DNA of 64,000 nucleotides from Linnemannia schmuckeri (GCA_029449235.1 JANATG010000003.1:62001-126000), one strand, 5' to 3'; positions 12,104-24,192 are shown, numbered from the stretch's first letter. Notes: a model not told the origin generated them from the sequence alone. Translations and numbers: made by a program.

Positions 12104-14373
12104 ATGACAAGACCTCAACCTCCACCGGCGGGTTTGAAAAAAAACGCCAATTCTGCAACAACAACAACAACAATAATGGGAACTCAGTCTTCATTATTAA
12201 AAAGCCTCGCATCGTCCAACCAAAACAACAACCCGAAATCGGTGCGACTCGGTTTGCAGACGTCATCGAGGAACCAAAAACAGGAGCAACAACAGCAAAA
12301 AGGCAACCAACTCACAAAAACCCTGCAACCACAGCGACAGCGGCCTCAACAACTTTCCAGTTATAATGGCAAGGATGGCAGCCAGTACAAGGACGCAGAT
12401 GCAGACGAACGCGCTCTCAAGAAACGACGTCTTTCGAAACCGTACAGGAGCCAGGAAGACGTCGGCGACAGTGGGAGTGAGAAGGATGAGCCACAGGAAA
12501 GAGATCGTCTTGGCGAGTTAGGTGCCACAGTGGGCGTTCGAGCCAGGACCCGCAGAGCTGTGACATGCAACGAGGCCGCCGATGCGCAGGACGACGAAGG
12601 GACCGATACCGACGACTTTCAAACTCGCCTTGGGCCTACTCGGTCTAAGATCAGGAATAGATGGCACGAGTACGGAAAAGGTCACAGCAGCAACAATAAC
12701 ACCGATACCGCCACTATTTATCGTGATTTGTCTAATATCCCTCCCTATCCGGAGCATCTTTTATCGACTCTACCGTGGAGACCCGCATGGTCCTCAGCCC
12801 AGACCCGGGGGACGACCAACAACTCATCACTGCCAAACCCTGTCACACAAGCACCATCACGTAAGAGGCCCTTGCCCAAGGTACCTTCGCACATCTCCAA
12901 TACCCCAAGGGCTCCAGAAATGACGATGAAACTGAGAAAGCCAAAGTTGGAGCAGCAGGATGGCGAATATGGACCTCCCCGTCCTTCTCATTCTCTATCA
13001 GCGGGAGGACCTCCGCATGGAGTAGATGCATACAAGGCTATGGGGGACTATGGCACGGATCTTTGGAGGGTAATTAATTGCCTTCCGGCATCTTATTGCG
13101 TGATATGATATTGCCTTTTATACTCACAAGTATGATTGCGTTTTGATGACCCTAGGAATGGTGCAAGAATATGCAGTACAACGACAAGGATCGAGTGACG
13201 CCGATAAAGCTCAAGGACTATATCGACTTTGAGGTCATGCCCAAGGAAAGGGAAATGATGAGGAAGAGCTGGAGATTACCGGGCCACCCAGGATTTATAG
13301 CTGTCTCGGGACTAGAGGCGTACATCCGGCCAGTGGTGCGCCTCTGGTATGAACAGTCATTGGAGACCGAGCTGGAGACGATTCGGGATGCAAAACTAAG
13401 GACCACCCGATTACAGCAACCACAACAGAAACTAGACCAACAACAGCAGCAACAACAACAACCACTGCAGCCACTACCACCAAACGCGCAGCCACGGCAA
13501 GCAAAACTAAAACTAAAACTTCGGCAACCTCAGCTGCAATTACCACCGAGGGCCGGCTTCGTCTCCGCGAACCAACAACTTATGAAGACCATTGCTACCA
13601 ACACGACAATCAATTGCGTTGATGGTAGGACAGAGGACAAGGAGAATGTTGAGAACGAGGACAAGGAGGCGAAGAGGAAGAAAGAGATAGGTGAGCAGGA
13701 GAAGGGTCATGCGGCCATGGACGATGGCATAGACAGAGCAAACAACAATTACAACAACAACAGCGACGACGGGGCCGGCGTTTCTGGCGATCATATTGTA
13801 TCTGACAGTTCTGAGACGAACGGCAAGGATCCAATGAACAAGGGCGACGACCATGACGCTGCCACAGAGAGAGTTCCGGTGGCGACCTCGAAATCGGTAG
13901 CGTCATCGACATCGACTTTGCCATCGGTCTCACCACTATCTGTGCTTGCTTCTCGGCCTAATATACCGTCACAAACACTACCTTCGGTTGGCAAGAGTCA
14001 GATCCGAGCGAAGCACATACAGCTTCTTAAGATGCTGGATTTTGCGTCGCCCAGAATTGATCTTGGGTTAAGTGACAGAGTCATCAAATACCGGCTCCAC
14101 CCAAGGGTCACCACTATTGCAGACGTGTTGACAGAGTGGGCGATAGGAATCGAGGGCGGGCCTTCGATTCAGCAGCTAAACTCTGACTATGGTTTGAGCT
14201 GGCAACACAGCGACGAGGAAAAAGAGTACTCGGATCGGGAGGCGATTGTTCGGGAGTTTAAGCGACTGGTGTTCGAGGATGGGAAGCCAGACCAGAAGGC
14301 GCAAAAGTCACTGGAAGATGAGCTTGCGTCGTCGTCGAAGGCGAACTTGGTCGCTCGACTGCGAAATTCCTAG
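12104..14373 (+). CDS. GCR1_C-type DNA-binding protein (727 aa)
   Basis: Two exons, 12104-13069 and 13156-14373, meet at a phase-0 junction (LWR then EWCKNMQ). The N-terminal half is low-complexity with polyQ/N and a basic RKR-type patch, typical of nuclear proteins. The C-terminal 90 residues fit the GCR1_C fold: YRLHPRVTTIADVLTEW, GIEGGPSIQQLNSDYG, W then REAIVREFKRL. This domain binds DNA in yeast Gcr1/Msn1/Hot1 and is also found in fungal Crypton-related proteins. No tyrosine recombinase residues are visible here, so a host transcription factor or a domesticated DNA-binding module are both possible. A middle block (KLKDYIDFEVMPKEREMM) near residue 340 looks folded but is unrecognised. Confidence 0.8.
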
Positions 14374-14447
14374 AAAGGCAGCCTTTTGTCTTTGACGCTG
14401 GTGTAGTGTTTTTTTCTCTCTCACGGTGTTCGTAATACAAGAGCTAG

Positions 14448-14453
14448 AATAAA
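14448..14453 (+). terminator. Poly(A) signal AATAAA
   Basis: AATAAA lies 75 bases after the stop of the GCR1-type gene, and a second overlapping-type signal (AATAAA) follows within 6 bases. Confidence 0.5.
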
Positions 14454-14540
14454 AATAAACCCGAACCATTTTGCCTGCCAGAGTACGAATATTTATTTAT
14501 TTGCTTGCACCAATAGAAAAAGGGTCTCCTTGAGTATGGA

Positions 14541-16375
14541 TCATGGGGCCTTTTGTAGTTTACCTAGGAACTTGGCAATGGTTTCGAGGCATTCCCTACG
14601 ATCCTCAACAGTCGACACAGGGTTAATCATAAACCAACAATGCGGCCGGTCAGGCTTGACCATCGTCTCGACATGGACACCATCCTTCCTGGCCTGGTCA
14701 ACAAACTTTTGGATCCAAGGCGCCGGCGCCTCGACAGAGTCCTAAAAGATTAGAGTCTGGGGCAGATCCGCCAAGATATGGGCGTTAAAGGATGTGTAGT
14801 AAGGGCTCGCCAGAAGCTCAGGTCGTTGTTGGGTATAGGCGTCGGCAAAGAAGCCGTTGTCTAGGTTGACGGCGTTAAAGAGAGTTGGCTCCAACTTGTC
14901 TATCCAGGGGAAGTAAGCGAGGAGGAGTAGATCGCGGCAGGGAGAAAGTCGGGTGTCCATTCGTCGCGGACCTTGAGGACGAGGGAGTAGCACAGGTTGC
15001 CGCCAGCAGAACCACCGCCTGAAAAATAAAAGTAGGAACATGTTAGAGGGAATAGGTGGGGTCATTCAGGAACAAAAGCACACAGGATCATTGTACATGT
15101 AGCTCCAACATAATTGCCAGATAGGAGAAACATAGGGGCATACCAAAAACGACATCCTTGGGTCCGAGGCTATGGTCCCTGAAATGACCAAGCAAGAAAC
15201 GGTATGAATTTTAACAGTCCTCAAGTCCACCAGGGAATGGGACCTCAGGGGCAAGACCTAAATGACGGGTCATTGAGAGGGAGTTTATTCTCCTGCATAG
15301 CATACACATGCAAACGACTGCTCACTCTAACGTGACAAAAAGGACAAAAAAGTGCTAAAATCGCAGACAATTGAAAGAAGACTTACTGTATTCGATCGCG
15401 AAGAATCCAACCTTGAGGCCAGGAGCCTAATCGGTCTCGCGCATAATGTTTCTAACACATCCAAACTTTGGAGCGGGTAGCCATCGACAAACCACCACCA
15501 TGTATATAAAATACCACGAGATCACACTCCTTTCCGATGCGACTCTGGTTGACAAAGTCTGTCCCACGCTTTGCAACGTCAACCATCTCCTGTTTGCTGT
15601 CCTTGCTTCTATCAGTCACTCTGTGAGTCTGATTTTGGAACGGCATCCAGTAGCCACTCCACCATTGTCCCCCTCATACGTGTATACTTGACTCATTGAG
15701 TCTTTTGTTCGGGTCTGGCCAGTCTGGCTTTGGAATGGACCGCGTGGAAGACCCAACAGAAGGATTTGCAGGACTGGGCGAGGGTCAGGCCTTTTCCGGA
15801 GTAGCGTATGGATCCAGTAGTGGCTCCTTGGGCGTAGTTGACGGCGGGTGGTGTTTTGTCCCCTCAGGTACAGGTATGTGTATCTTGCAGCCCCCATCAC
15901 TATTTTTGTCAAAATGTTTCAAAGATTTCTGCAGTTGCGCGTGAGTGTTGGTGTTTGGTGTTACACTTGGGAGGAAAGTTAGTCGCCGAGAAAACAGGTA
16001 TGTGCGGAAAAACGTTTAGGAGAATAATGCGTGATCGTGGGAGAAAGAGGAAGGAAGGCTAAAGGCCGAAGGAGGAAGAGGGAAACATGACCAAGCCAGA
16101 ACGTTTTTGGAAACTTACATCCTTAGAGGACTGAACGATGCCCCGTCAAAACATCACTAGCAGAACAAGAAACAAAAGAAATTTAGGCACACTTGTTGTC
16201 AATCCAAAGAAGGAACGAAGACAGCTAAGTAATATTCGTTGAAGAAAAAGGAGGGCAAATATTACGGGAGGGGTCGAACCGCGGGCTTGAATCTTTCAGC
16301 GGCAGGGGCCGTCGCTGTCTTTTGGTAGCTGGCCGAGCCTTGTGCCGGAGGTGATGTATTTATCTCTATAGCCAT
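14541..16375 (-). pseudogene. Dead copy of HSL-type alpha/beta hydrolase
   Basis: This tandem paralogue of the intact hydrolase at 16795-18520 keeps the same order of exons and splice sites: a short first exon ending RPLP, a second with PDVL, then HGGG, EDC, GSAGG, FPWIDKLE and KPDRPHCWF exons. Every exon is damaged. There are in-frame stops in exon 2 (near 16128), after EDC (near 15212) and after LPQTLIF (14742-14744). The frame shifts just after HGGG and before FPWIDKLE. The nucleophile elbow has GGSAGG where the intact copy has GESAGG. The ends (start at 16375, stop at 14541) were set by alignment to the intact copy. Confidence 0.85.
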
Positions 16376-16794
16376 ATCTTGTTGATACAGGGAAGTGGTG
16401 CTAGTGGAATGTTTGCATGAAAACGTTGTTAAAAAAGAGGGTGAAGGAGTGAAGTTGTGATTGTTCGTGAAGAAGGCAGGGGAGAGCGAAAGAGAGAAAG
16501 CATGAACGGAGAAAAAAAAGGTGATTAACTTAGCGACAGTGTGGCATATGAAATGGAGTTGTCTCTATCCGATTCTAATGTAATGCACCCTCTTCTTCTC
16601 GTAGAGGATCAAGGGTCGACCCGTATAACATGGCAGTTTTTACAACGACATGGCTCTTTGTTTTATCATCGCGCACCGCTCAAAGAATGGCCAAAGTGGC
16701 AAGCCGGTTTCTTTGGGTTATTGGCCAATTGACCTTTTATTTGCAAATGATACAGTCAATGCGCAGGCGTACTTCTGAGCGTGCAGGCGCCCTT

Positions 16795-18520
16795 CTAGAC
16801 CGAGGCTGCCTTGGCAAGAAACTTGGCAATGGTGGCAGCACCCTCCTCACGGTCCTCAACAGTCGAGACAGGATCAACCATGAACCAACAATGCGGCCGG
16901 TCAGGCTTGACCATCGTCTCGACCTCCACACCATCCTTCCTCGCCTTCTCCACAAACATATCAACCCAGATCGCCAGCACCTCAATGTGACTCCAGATCA
17001 CGAGAGTTGGAGGAAGCCCCGCCAAGCTGATGGCGTTGAGTGGGTTGTAATGAGGGTGTGTCAGGACTTCGGGTCGTTGTTGGGTGTAGGCGTCAACAAA
17101 GAGGTCGTTGTTTTCAGGGCTTATGGTGTCAAAGAGGGTCCATTCGAGCTTTTCTTTCCAGGGAAAGTAAGGCGAGGAGGTGTAGATTGCAGCGGGGAGA
17201 GGGAGTTCGTGAGAGAACTCGTCGCGAACCTTGAGAGCGAGTGCGTAGCTGAGGTTACCTCCTGCTGATTCGCCACCTGCATGATTGAACGTTTGAAAAA
17301 GAAATCGGCTGGTCAGAAAGGCTTCTTGTTACTTTCGATGCCGGATGATTGTTGCAACAGTAAAGGAAAAGAAAATACCAAAAACAATCCGCTTGGGATC
17401 GACGCCATACTCTTTGATCAAAGCACGGTAAGCAACCAAGCAGTCTTCGAGTGGGCCTGGGAATGGTGTCTCAGGGGCAAATCCTATTCACAAAGAACCA
17501 AAGGCAAACCATTGTTAACACTAGCATGCATTCAATTGAAGACTGTTCTGGCAGCACAATACAAGCGTCTTCACTTACTATACTGGACAGAAAAGTAGCC
17601 GACTTTGACATCATGGAGCTGGTGTACCTTGCGCATGACGTTCCTGAACAGGTCCAAACTCTGAAGAGGATCGCCCTGCACAAACCCACCTCCATGGATA
17701 TAAAACACAACCAAGTCACACCCCTCTCCAACACGACTCTGGCTCACAAAGTCTTTTTTCGCTTTTGCAATGTTGGCCTGCTCCTGTTTGCTGTTAGCCG
17801 CTTTCCCGCTGCTTGTGACCTTGTGTGTCTGATCCTGAAAGGGCATCCAAAAGGCGCTCCAGTTTTCATTCGAGATATGCTTGACCCATTGCGCCTTCTG
17901 TTCAGGTGTACCCAACCCGGCGCCGGACTGGACTGAATTGGTGGCCATAGCAAACGCCCTGCGGTTCTGATCCAGGGTGACGCCTTTTCCGGCCGATTGC
18001 ATAAAGGCGATGGCGCTTCCTTGGAGATACCCAACTGTGCGTGGGGTCTTGCCTCGCAGGTGCAATAACATATATTTTGCTATCCCTCCAACTAAGCAGA
18101 GCAAAAAAATTGGCAGATGCTCACAAATTAGAAACCATGGAAGCCAAAATTTTCGGCCATTCGAGAATACAGAGGATGAACGAAGGAAAAACAGAGAAGT
18201 AGGAAGAGGAGGGTGTAAGAAGGTGGAAAGTGCAAGGAGGCGAGGAAAAGATTGAGTCCAAGAGACCTACATCCATAGAACACTGCGCGAGGTAATGCCA
18301 GGGCATCACTAAAAGTAACCAATTGAAAGGGTGTTTTAGCGAGTATGTTACATACTCAAAATATAGAGCCAGTCGAGCAATTAATGCAAGGGACAGTGAC
18401 ATATCAATTTTACGGGAGGGGGCGAGTCTTGGACTGAAACCTCGCAAGAGCAGGAATGGTCGTCTCCGCTTTCTTTTGCTCGCTAGTTGGAGCAGGCGGC
18501 TGAAGTGTTCCTGTAGTCAT
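16795..18520 (-). CDS. Alpha/beta hydrolase, HSL/fold-3 type (414 aa)
   Basis: Five exons join in frame: 18520-18414, 18308-18271, 18091-17579, 17483-17379 and 17276-16795. The oxyanion-hole motif HGGGF lies near residue 180, YRFAPE follows, and the nucleophile elbow is G-E-S-A-G. The catalytic His is in RPHCW near the C-terminus. The usual acid loop (G-D/E-x-E) reads SHIEVL here, so the acid would have to be the Glu of that loop. The family hydrolyses short-chain esters and related substrates; the natural substrate cannot be told. The N-terminal 60 residues carry a hydrophobic segment and could anchor the protein. A decayed paralogue lies directly downstream, sharing the exon plan. Confidence 0.85.
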
Positions 18521-18681
18521 GTCGTGAGAAGGACGGGCCTTTGTCTTTGAAGGATACGAGGGAGAGATGGAAGATGTGTCTGAATTAGGCGGTGAAAAAA
18601 AAGCGGAAAGATAAGGTTGTTTACATAGGGTGGGGGAAGGAAACGAAGTAAGCGAATGCATTGACACGAGACTCGATGACC

Positions 18682-18686
18682 AATAA

Positions 18687-18717
<31 letters not shown>
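18682..18717 (+). repeat. AATAAA followed by A28
   Basis: AATAAA at 18682-18687 is followed by G, C and then 28 A residues. It lies about 160 bases upstream of the intact hydrolase start. The look is that of a retroposed 3' end, but no coding remnant was recognised before it. Confidence 0.6.
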
Positions 18718-18721
<4 letters not shown>

Positions 18722-19457
18722 TTATAAGAGAGGCGAGTGGCTGAGATCGCATTTTCAGTTGTGCTAGTTGTGCTCGGCTGGCGACACCCTACTGTTTCGC
18801 CCGCTGAGATCTAGCTGTTGTACCTTGTTTGTTGTACAAGGTCAAAAAAAGAGGTGGCCATTCAACCTCACCGATCATGTAGGGGTTGATTGAAAGCGCG
18901 CTTCGGCATGTAATTATCAGCTTCTTGTTCATCGCCTATTATCCTAATCAGGACTCTCCGATGTTTATGGTTCGTGTCTGTTGTATTTCATTGTTGGTCA
19001 TCCTTTTTTGAGCATTCATTGCCGATTTACATACGTGTGGATGTACTACGCAAGTTGCTTACCTCGTTGCCATGGCGCAAAATACCTGCCTAGTCGTTAG
19101 CTTGTCTGGACAACTGATCGTTATGTTAGGTATAGACGACTGATATGAAGTTTGTTCGTCTCAGGCACAAGCTTAGATGACCACTAAACAATAAAAAAAA
19201 AGACGCCACCAACCCTAATCCTGATCCAGAACACTCCCTCAAAAGCGTCACTAAAGGCTTTTTATTCAAGAAAAGGATGACCTATAAGCGACACACAGGG
19301 CAGGGCCAAACCCCCTTGTCCTTTTATTCATCGTCTTCTCCTTCGACCCTCCTGACCTCCATACTTCCTTTTCTCTACCGTTCTCTCGATTCACCTTTTT
19401 TAACTGCCCCACCAATAGTACCACCTTCGCTTTAACCCTCCTCCACTTTCTACAAGA
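18718..19457. other. Intergenic region, no gene seen
   Basis: Non-coding. A short inverted repeat (CCTTGT..ACAAGG, 7-nt loop) lies near 18822-18841. The last 100 bases are the C/T-rich leader of the F-box gene. Confidence 0.4.
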
Positions 19458-21629
19458 ATGGATGCAGCCGCAACAACCCCCAAGGCCACTCCAGCTCTGC
19501 CGCCAGAATGCATAGAGATGATCCTCCAGTACCTCTGGGACGATCCCTCGACGCTGCATCAGCTCTCGCTCTGTAGTCGGACGCTCTTCAACCTAATCAT
19601 TCCCATCCTCTACAAAAGTCCCTTCCGCCTCATTGCCGATCATAGGACTTGGTCCGAGGCCTCCAAGAGCCAGCGCACTGCGCGTCTCATACGTCTCCTC
19701 TACGCCTGCTCGATCGCTCCTTCTTCCGTCAAAGGCGACGCGGATCCAGTGTCGTCTTCCTCTTCTCCTTCAGAACCACCAGCAACACCATTGACTGGTG
19801 ACGTGCTGTTTAAGGGTCCCGCCAAATGGCCAGGACTCCCTTCGCCTCTGACGACGGACTACCTCTTCCACTACACGCACCAAGGGCAGATCCCCAAGAT
19901 TTTTCGGGCCTTCGAGGTGTTAACGCCTTCCCTCGAACGACAGAGGCATGGTCGGATGGGATACGAATTGGCTCTCACTCGTGCAATCAAGACCTTGACT
20001 CTGGCCCTGTTTGGTCATTCTCCAAGTCGAATCCAGACCCTGTCAATGACGCCGCATCAGTTGGGGTGTATCTTGTTTGATGAGCCCGGTCAAGGGATCT
20101 TATGGAAGGAAGGGGTTGGATTGGGATCGCTGAGGATGCTGAGGCGGTTAGAGTTGGATATCACGGCGATTCATACTATGACGTCTTGGCGGACTGCGCG
20201 AGGTCGGAGCGAATGGGCGTCAAATCAGAATCCGACGACCGAGGTTGATTTCCCGATGATGTTTATTCAAGAGCACCAGCGCCTCTTTCGTCAATCGTCT
20301 GTCGATCGTTTTGGTAATCCTACAACTACCACCAGCAGTAATGGACCTCTTCCACCACCGGTCCTCCAGGAACTCGTCATCAGGGGTAAGGATCGCGAAT
20401 GGACGCCGACGCAACTCTTGTCCAAGATTGAGCCCTTGGAGGTGGTGGATCTGTCGGCTTGGAATGCAGGTGTGCCAGCGCTGGATCAGATTCCGCAACA
20501 GCGACTCAAGTCCTTTCGAATCAACCTTGAGAGGCGTCTGGATTTTGTCGAGGTCTCTCTGGAGTATCTGAGGCGGTGTTCGCAATTGGAGGAGATCTGG
20601 ATGCCAACTCAGGAGGCAAGCACTTTCCGGTGGGCGATCGATCTGAGTAGGTCTATCGGCGACTATGTGAGCGAGGCCCGGTTACAGAGACGTCGTGCTC
20701 AGGTCTTTCAGAGTCCTGCCCCTACAGAGGTCCAAGCTCAAGCAATGCCCGATCAAGATGAAGTGAACACAGCAACAACAGCATTAGCGGCAATGTCCAT
20801 CTTATCTGCCCAGTCTGACGATGCATCTCTTGCACTGCTTCCAGTTCCACCATTGACCAAGATCCGACTGTATGGAGGGCCTCGCGATCTGGTCCCTTCA
20901 CTGGAGGATGCTCTGGATGCCTTCCGGGATAACATCGAGGAACTCTCTGGATTCGAGGACGGATACAGTCGTCGGGAGGAATACCCACGGATGCAGATTA
21001 CCTGGTCGGTCCCGAGCCTGTCCTACCTCGACTTGCGCGGCCGATTCGTTTTCTTTTTCAATCTGCGCTGCTTGCGCCATTGCCCTGGGCTCCGAACTCT
21101 GAAGTTACATATCGAATCCAACATTGCGGCGCCGCATCGTCGTGGTGGGAATGTGGATGTCAACGACGATAGTCAGGATGGACAGGATATTCAGGATGGC
21201 GAGGACCCCGTGTGGATGACTGGACGCGATTATTCTGTGATTGCAGAAATGTCGCGGTTGGAGGAGCTGCAGCTGAGGGGCACGTCCTGGAACATCGACA
21301 ATAGCATCCTTCAGACTTTGGGAGGGTTTTCGCTTCAGACGGCAAATCATGACCACCCAGACCTGATTGTCAACGAGACGAATGAGGATGTCGCTAGAAA
21401 CGGAGAACCGAAGGTGCACATGCCGACGCCGCTTGCGGGCAGTTTGAAGTACTTTGGAATGACGGAGGCACACCTACCGAGTCGGGCGGCGTTGGTGCCG
21501 TTTGTGGCGACGATGTCGAAACTGAAGGTGATTTCTTTAGGGACCACGTACTCGTTCGCAATTGGGTCCCTTCAGGAGGCTGCTGGGCCTCGTCTTACTG
21601 TTGAGTGCACTAGTTCCTCGGCTTATTAG
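19458..21629 (+). CDS. F-box protein with leucine-rich C-terminal region (723 aa)
   Basis: A single uninterrupted exon. Residues about 14-55 match the F-box: LPPECIEMILQYL, L.QLSLCSRTLF and IPILYKSPF. F-box proteins plug substrates into SCF ubiquitin ligases through Skp1. The rest has irregular leucine-rich stretches (LRRLELDI, LQELVIRG, LSYLDLRGRF, CPGLRTLKLH, LEELQLRGTSW) spaced like LRR units, which would form the substrate-binding face. F-box/LRR proteins are often expanded families in such fungi. The target is unknown. Confidence 0.85.
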   Translation: MDAAATTPKATPALPPECIEMILQYLWDDPSTLHQLSLCSRTLFNLIIPILYKSPFRLIADHRTWSEASKSQRTARLIRLLYACSIAPSSVKGDADPVSSSSSPSEPPATPLTGDVLFKGPAKWPGLPSPLTTDYLFHYTHQGQIPKIFRAFEVLTPSLERQRHGRMGYELALTRAIKTLTLALFGHSPSRIQTLSMTPHQLGCILFDEPGQGILWKEGVGLGSLRMLRRLELDITAIHTMTSWRTARGRSEWASNQNPTTEVDFPMMFIQEHQRLFRQSSVDRFGNPTTTTSSNGPLPPPVLQELVIRGKDREWTPTQLLSKIEPLEVVDLSAWNAGVPALDQIPQQRLKSFRINLERRLDFVEVSLEYLRRCSQLEEIWMPTQEASTFRWAIDLSRSIGDYVSEARLQRRRAQVFQSPAPTEVQAQAMPDQDEVNTATTALAAMSILSAQSDDASLALLPVPPLTKIRLYGGPRDLVPSLEDALDAFRDNIEELSGFEDGYSRREEYPRMQITWSVPSLSYLDLRGRFVFFFNLRCLRHCPGLRTLKLHIESNIAAPHRRGGNVDVNDDSQDGQDIQDGEDPVWMTGRDYSVIAEMSRLEELQLRGTSWNIDNSILQTLGGFSLQTANHDHPDLIVNETNEDVARNGEPKVHMPTPLAGSLKYFGMTEAHLPSRAALVPFVATMSKLKVISLGTTYSFAIGSLQEAAGPRLTVECTSSSAY

Positions 21630-21989
21630 AGCAGTCGCAATAGAAAATCAATCAATAGAAAAATTAGTTTGCTCCGCAACTCCTATCTTTTGTTTGTTTT
21701 TTGCCCCTTGCGTCAATTTTTTCTGCAGAAACAAGGCCTGCATCACACTTGAACTCGCATTCACTTTCTACTTATAAACAATGCATGCCATGGCCGCCAA
21801 TGACATATTTATGCAAGGCGCTTTGCTTTTGGCTTTTTGGAAAAAAAATATTTATTTTTTTAAAACAAAAGTAGGACAATTGATGCTTTCCCAGTTCTGG
21901 ACTGCCCATTTCAAAGGAGGTCTAGATTGAAAAACAAAAGCGAATCTAACACGGATACCAGAAGGAAACAGTAAAAAATGAAGCAGCGC

Positions 21990-21992
<3 letters not shown>

Positions 21993-22021
<29 letters not shown>
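21993..22021 (+). repeat. A29 homopolymer
   Basis: Uninterrupted A-run in the gene-poor region. Nothing upstream looks like a gene end. Confidence 0.9.
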
Positions 22022-22023
<2 letters not shown>

Positions 22024-22669
22024 GAGCAGGAAAAAAGCACCGATGCACCGGCGCCGGAGGAAAAAGGAGTAGGAAAAAAAGGTGGATTCTAAAACAAAAA
22101 TACAAGGGGGAAAAAAAAATGAAGGTACCCCGCATATGCGCCAAGTTGTGGAAGCCCTCCGATGCAAATTGAAAAGTGTAAAAAAAAAAAATAGAAAGAG
22201 GAACAAAAACAAGGATGCATAAATGTGGTTGCAGGTGTAATCCCCATACGACTTTGAAAAATAAAATTGGTTTTCAGTTCTGGTTGTGACAGACGATGTG
22301 TATAAAAAAAAGTGAACTTGTACCGTGAACCAAGGTATTGGTAAAAGTCAAAGCACAAAAGACAAAAGAAGATGGCAGTCATCAGCTTTTTTTGACGTTC
22401 TTTATGTATTTTTTTTGTACAAAAGTAAAAAAAAAAAAAAAAGCACATCGCAACGAGCACAATGTTGATAATCGACATGCACAAAAAAAAAGACCAAGCT
22501 ATGGAATTTAAAATTTTGTGTGTGTTCACCAAGGAAAAAAGAAGGAGAAGGAGACAATAAGCATAATTATAAAGAAAAAAGAACAAGTGGGGGAGCCCAC
22601 TCGATGACGATACTATACAAATAAGTTGGCGAATTATTTTTGGTGGTGGTCATGGAAGTATGTACCACG

Positions 22670-22672
<3 letters not shown>

Positions 22673-22713
<41 letters not shown>
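22673..22713 (+). repeat. A41 homopolymer
   Basis: This is the longest homopolymer in the window. It is flanked by mixed sequence and has no AATAAA close upstream. Confidence 0.9.
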
Positions 22714-22715
<2 letters not shown>

Positions 22716-24172
22716 AATGACTGAAAAAATGAATACTTCAACAAGTGAGATCAACAAAAAAAGGCCTTGAGGTGTAGGGCAGTGGATGTGGAGAAAAATG
22801 CACCTACAAAAAAAGAACAACAAGAAGGACGCGAGTTGTTGCCTTCCCAATTCCCCCCACCCCCTCCCCCCTCTTCTTCTGGCCAAGGTTCCGTCGTCGT
22901 GATCAAGAAAAAAAGAACAAAATGAGCAAAAAAGAAAATGAGAACCGACCAGAGAGAAGGCTCGAGGATGACTGAGAATATTATGGTGTTCCTCATGCTC
23001 TTTCGTTTAGTCAGAGCGACGATTACGGACGGGAAGGACGTGAACATCAGGTTGCGCCGCGCCAGAGAGCCGAAAAGAGCAGACAGGCGGACCAGGAAAA
23101 AAAACCAAAAAAAGGCAGGACGTTTTGAGCACGAGCCAGACGGCGGTTAGTCGACGTTTTGAGACCGCTCTAGCGTCAGGCGGAGGCGTGTCTGTGGCGA
23201 AGGAGATTAATGTGGGATGTTGGCCAGTGAGGTGGATGAGTGAAAAAAAGAATAAGGACACGGGGTGGGAGGCATATTAGAGATGGAGAAAAACGATTGG
23301 GTGAGTCGAACTTGACCTTAAAACAAGCAATTGGCTAAGACGCGTGGTTGTGTTTGGCGCAAATCAAAACAAGCTATAAATTGCTCTTTACCTGTATCCT
23401 TGTAATCGTAGACTCATATTTCTTGTTGAGAAAGACAGGGGTGCCATTCTTTCTTTTTATTCTTATAGAGAACACATCGAGGGGCGCAGGCAAGACAAAA
23501 GAGAAGAAAGCCAGCCAGCCGGACATGTAGTCGATAGTGTGTCTCCCCAAACCACACAAGACGAAAAAAACAACAACGAAAAAAACCAGAACAAAAACAA
23601 AAACAAAAAATCAAATTCTAAAAAATGCTGAGCGGAGAGCAAAATAGGTGAAAATGTGTTATTTTCACGATAGATTGTTGTGAGGTGGAGGAGGCGTAAG
23701 AGGAAGGACAAGGCGTCGGAGAACGGTTGAATATGAATGTGATTATGGAAATATGAAAAAACTGGCCAAAAAAATAACAACATACAAAAAAAAAATGTTG
23801 GTGGCGGATCGTTCGGGGTAGAAGAGAATGGCTCGCGGGTGACGAGAGAGACGCGCCGAGGAAGGAAGAGTTCGTCGTGGGAACGAGACGGGGGAGGGGG
23901 GATGGCAGAGGCAAGGGCCAAAACAAACGTGCCCCCTCCTTGCTCCCTTCTCGAGGATTTGTCGTCAAATTGAGCTGATGGTTGAGAAAACAACAATTTT
24001 TGTTGGTAAAAATGTTGGCTTCGACGTGAAGGGAAAAGGTGGAGGTTTTGCTGCTGCAGCTCAGATAATGTCGCTCGTTGGTTTTTTGTTTGTTGTTTGT
24101 AATTCGTTGTTGTTGTTTCCGGTATCTGGCGAGGTGTAGTTGGCAAATAAAAAGAAAAGTAAAAAAAAAGGC

Positions 24173-24192
24173 GGGGGGGGGGGGGGGGGGGG
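24173..24192 (+). repeat. G20 homopolymer
   Basis: Twenty consecutive G residues follow A9GGC. A run of this length can form G-quadruplexes on the + strand and is prone to length change. Confidence 0.9.

Noticed and set aside
16261..16300. GGGTCGAACCGC resembling a tRNA T-loop
   Set aside because: No acceptor stem, anticodon arm or D-arm can be built around it; it lies in the first exon of the dead hydrolase copy.
22089..22586. 165-codon F/Y-rich minus-strand frame
   Set aside because: It arises from A-runs on the + strand read in reverse; nothing protein-like beyond hydrophobic strings.
24173..24192. G20 run as a telomere-like or CRISPR-like feature
   Set aside because: A single homopolymer with no repeat-spacer structure and no telomeric unit.
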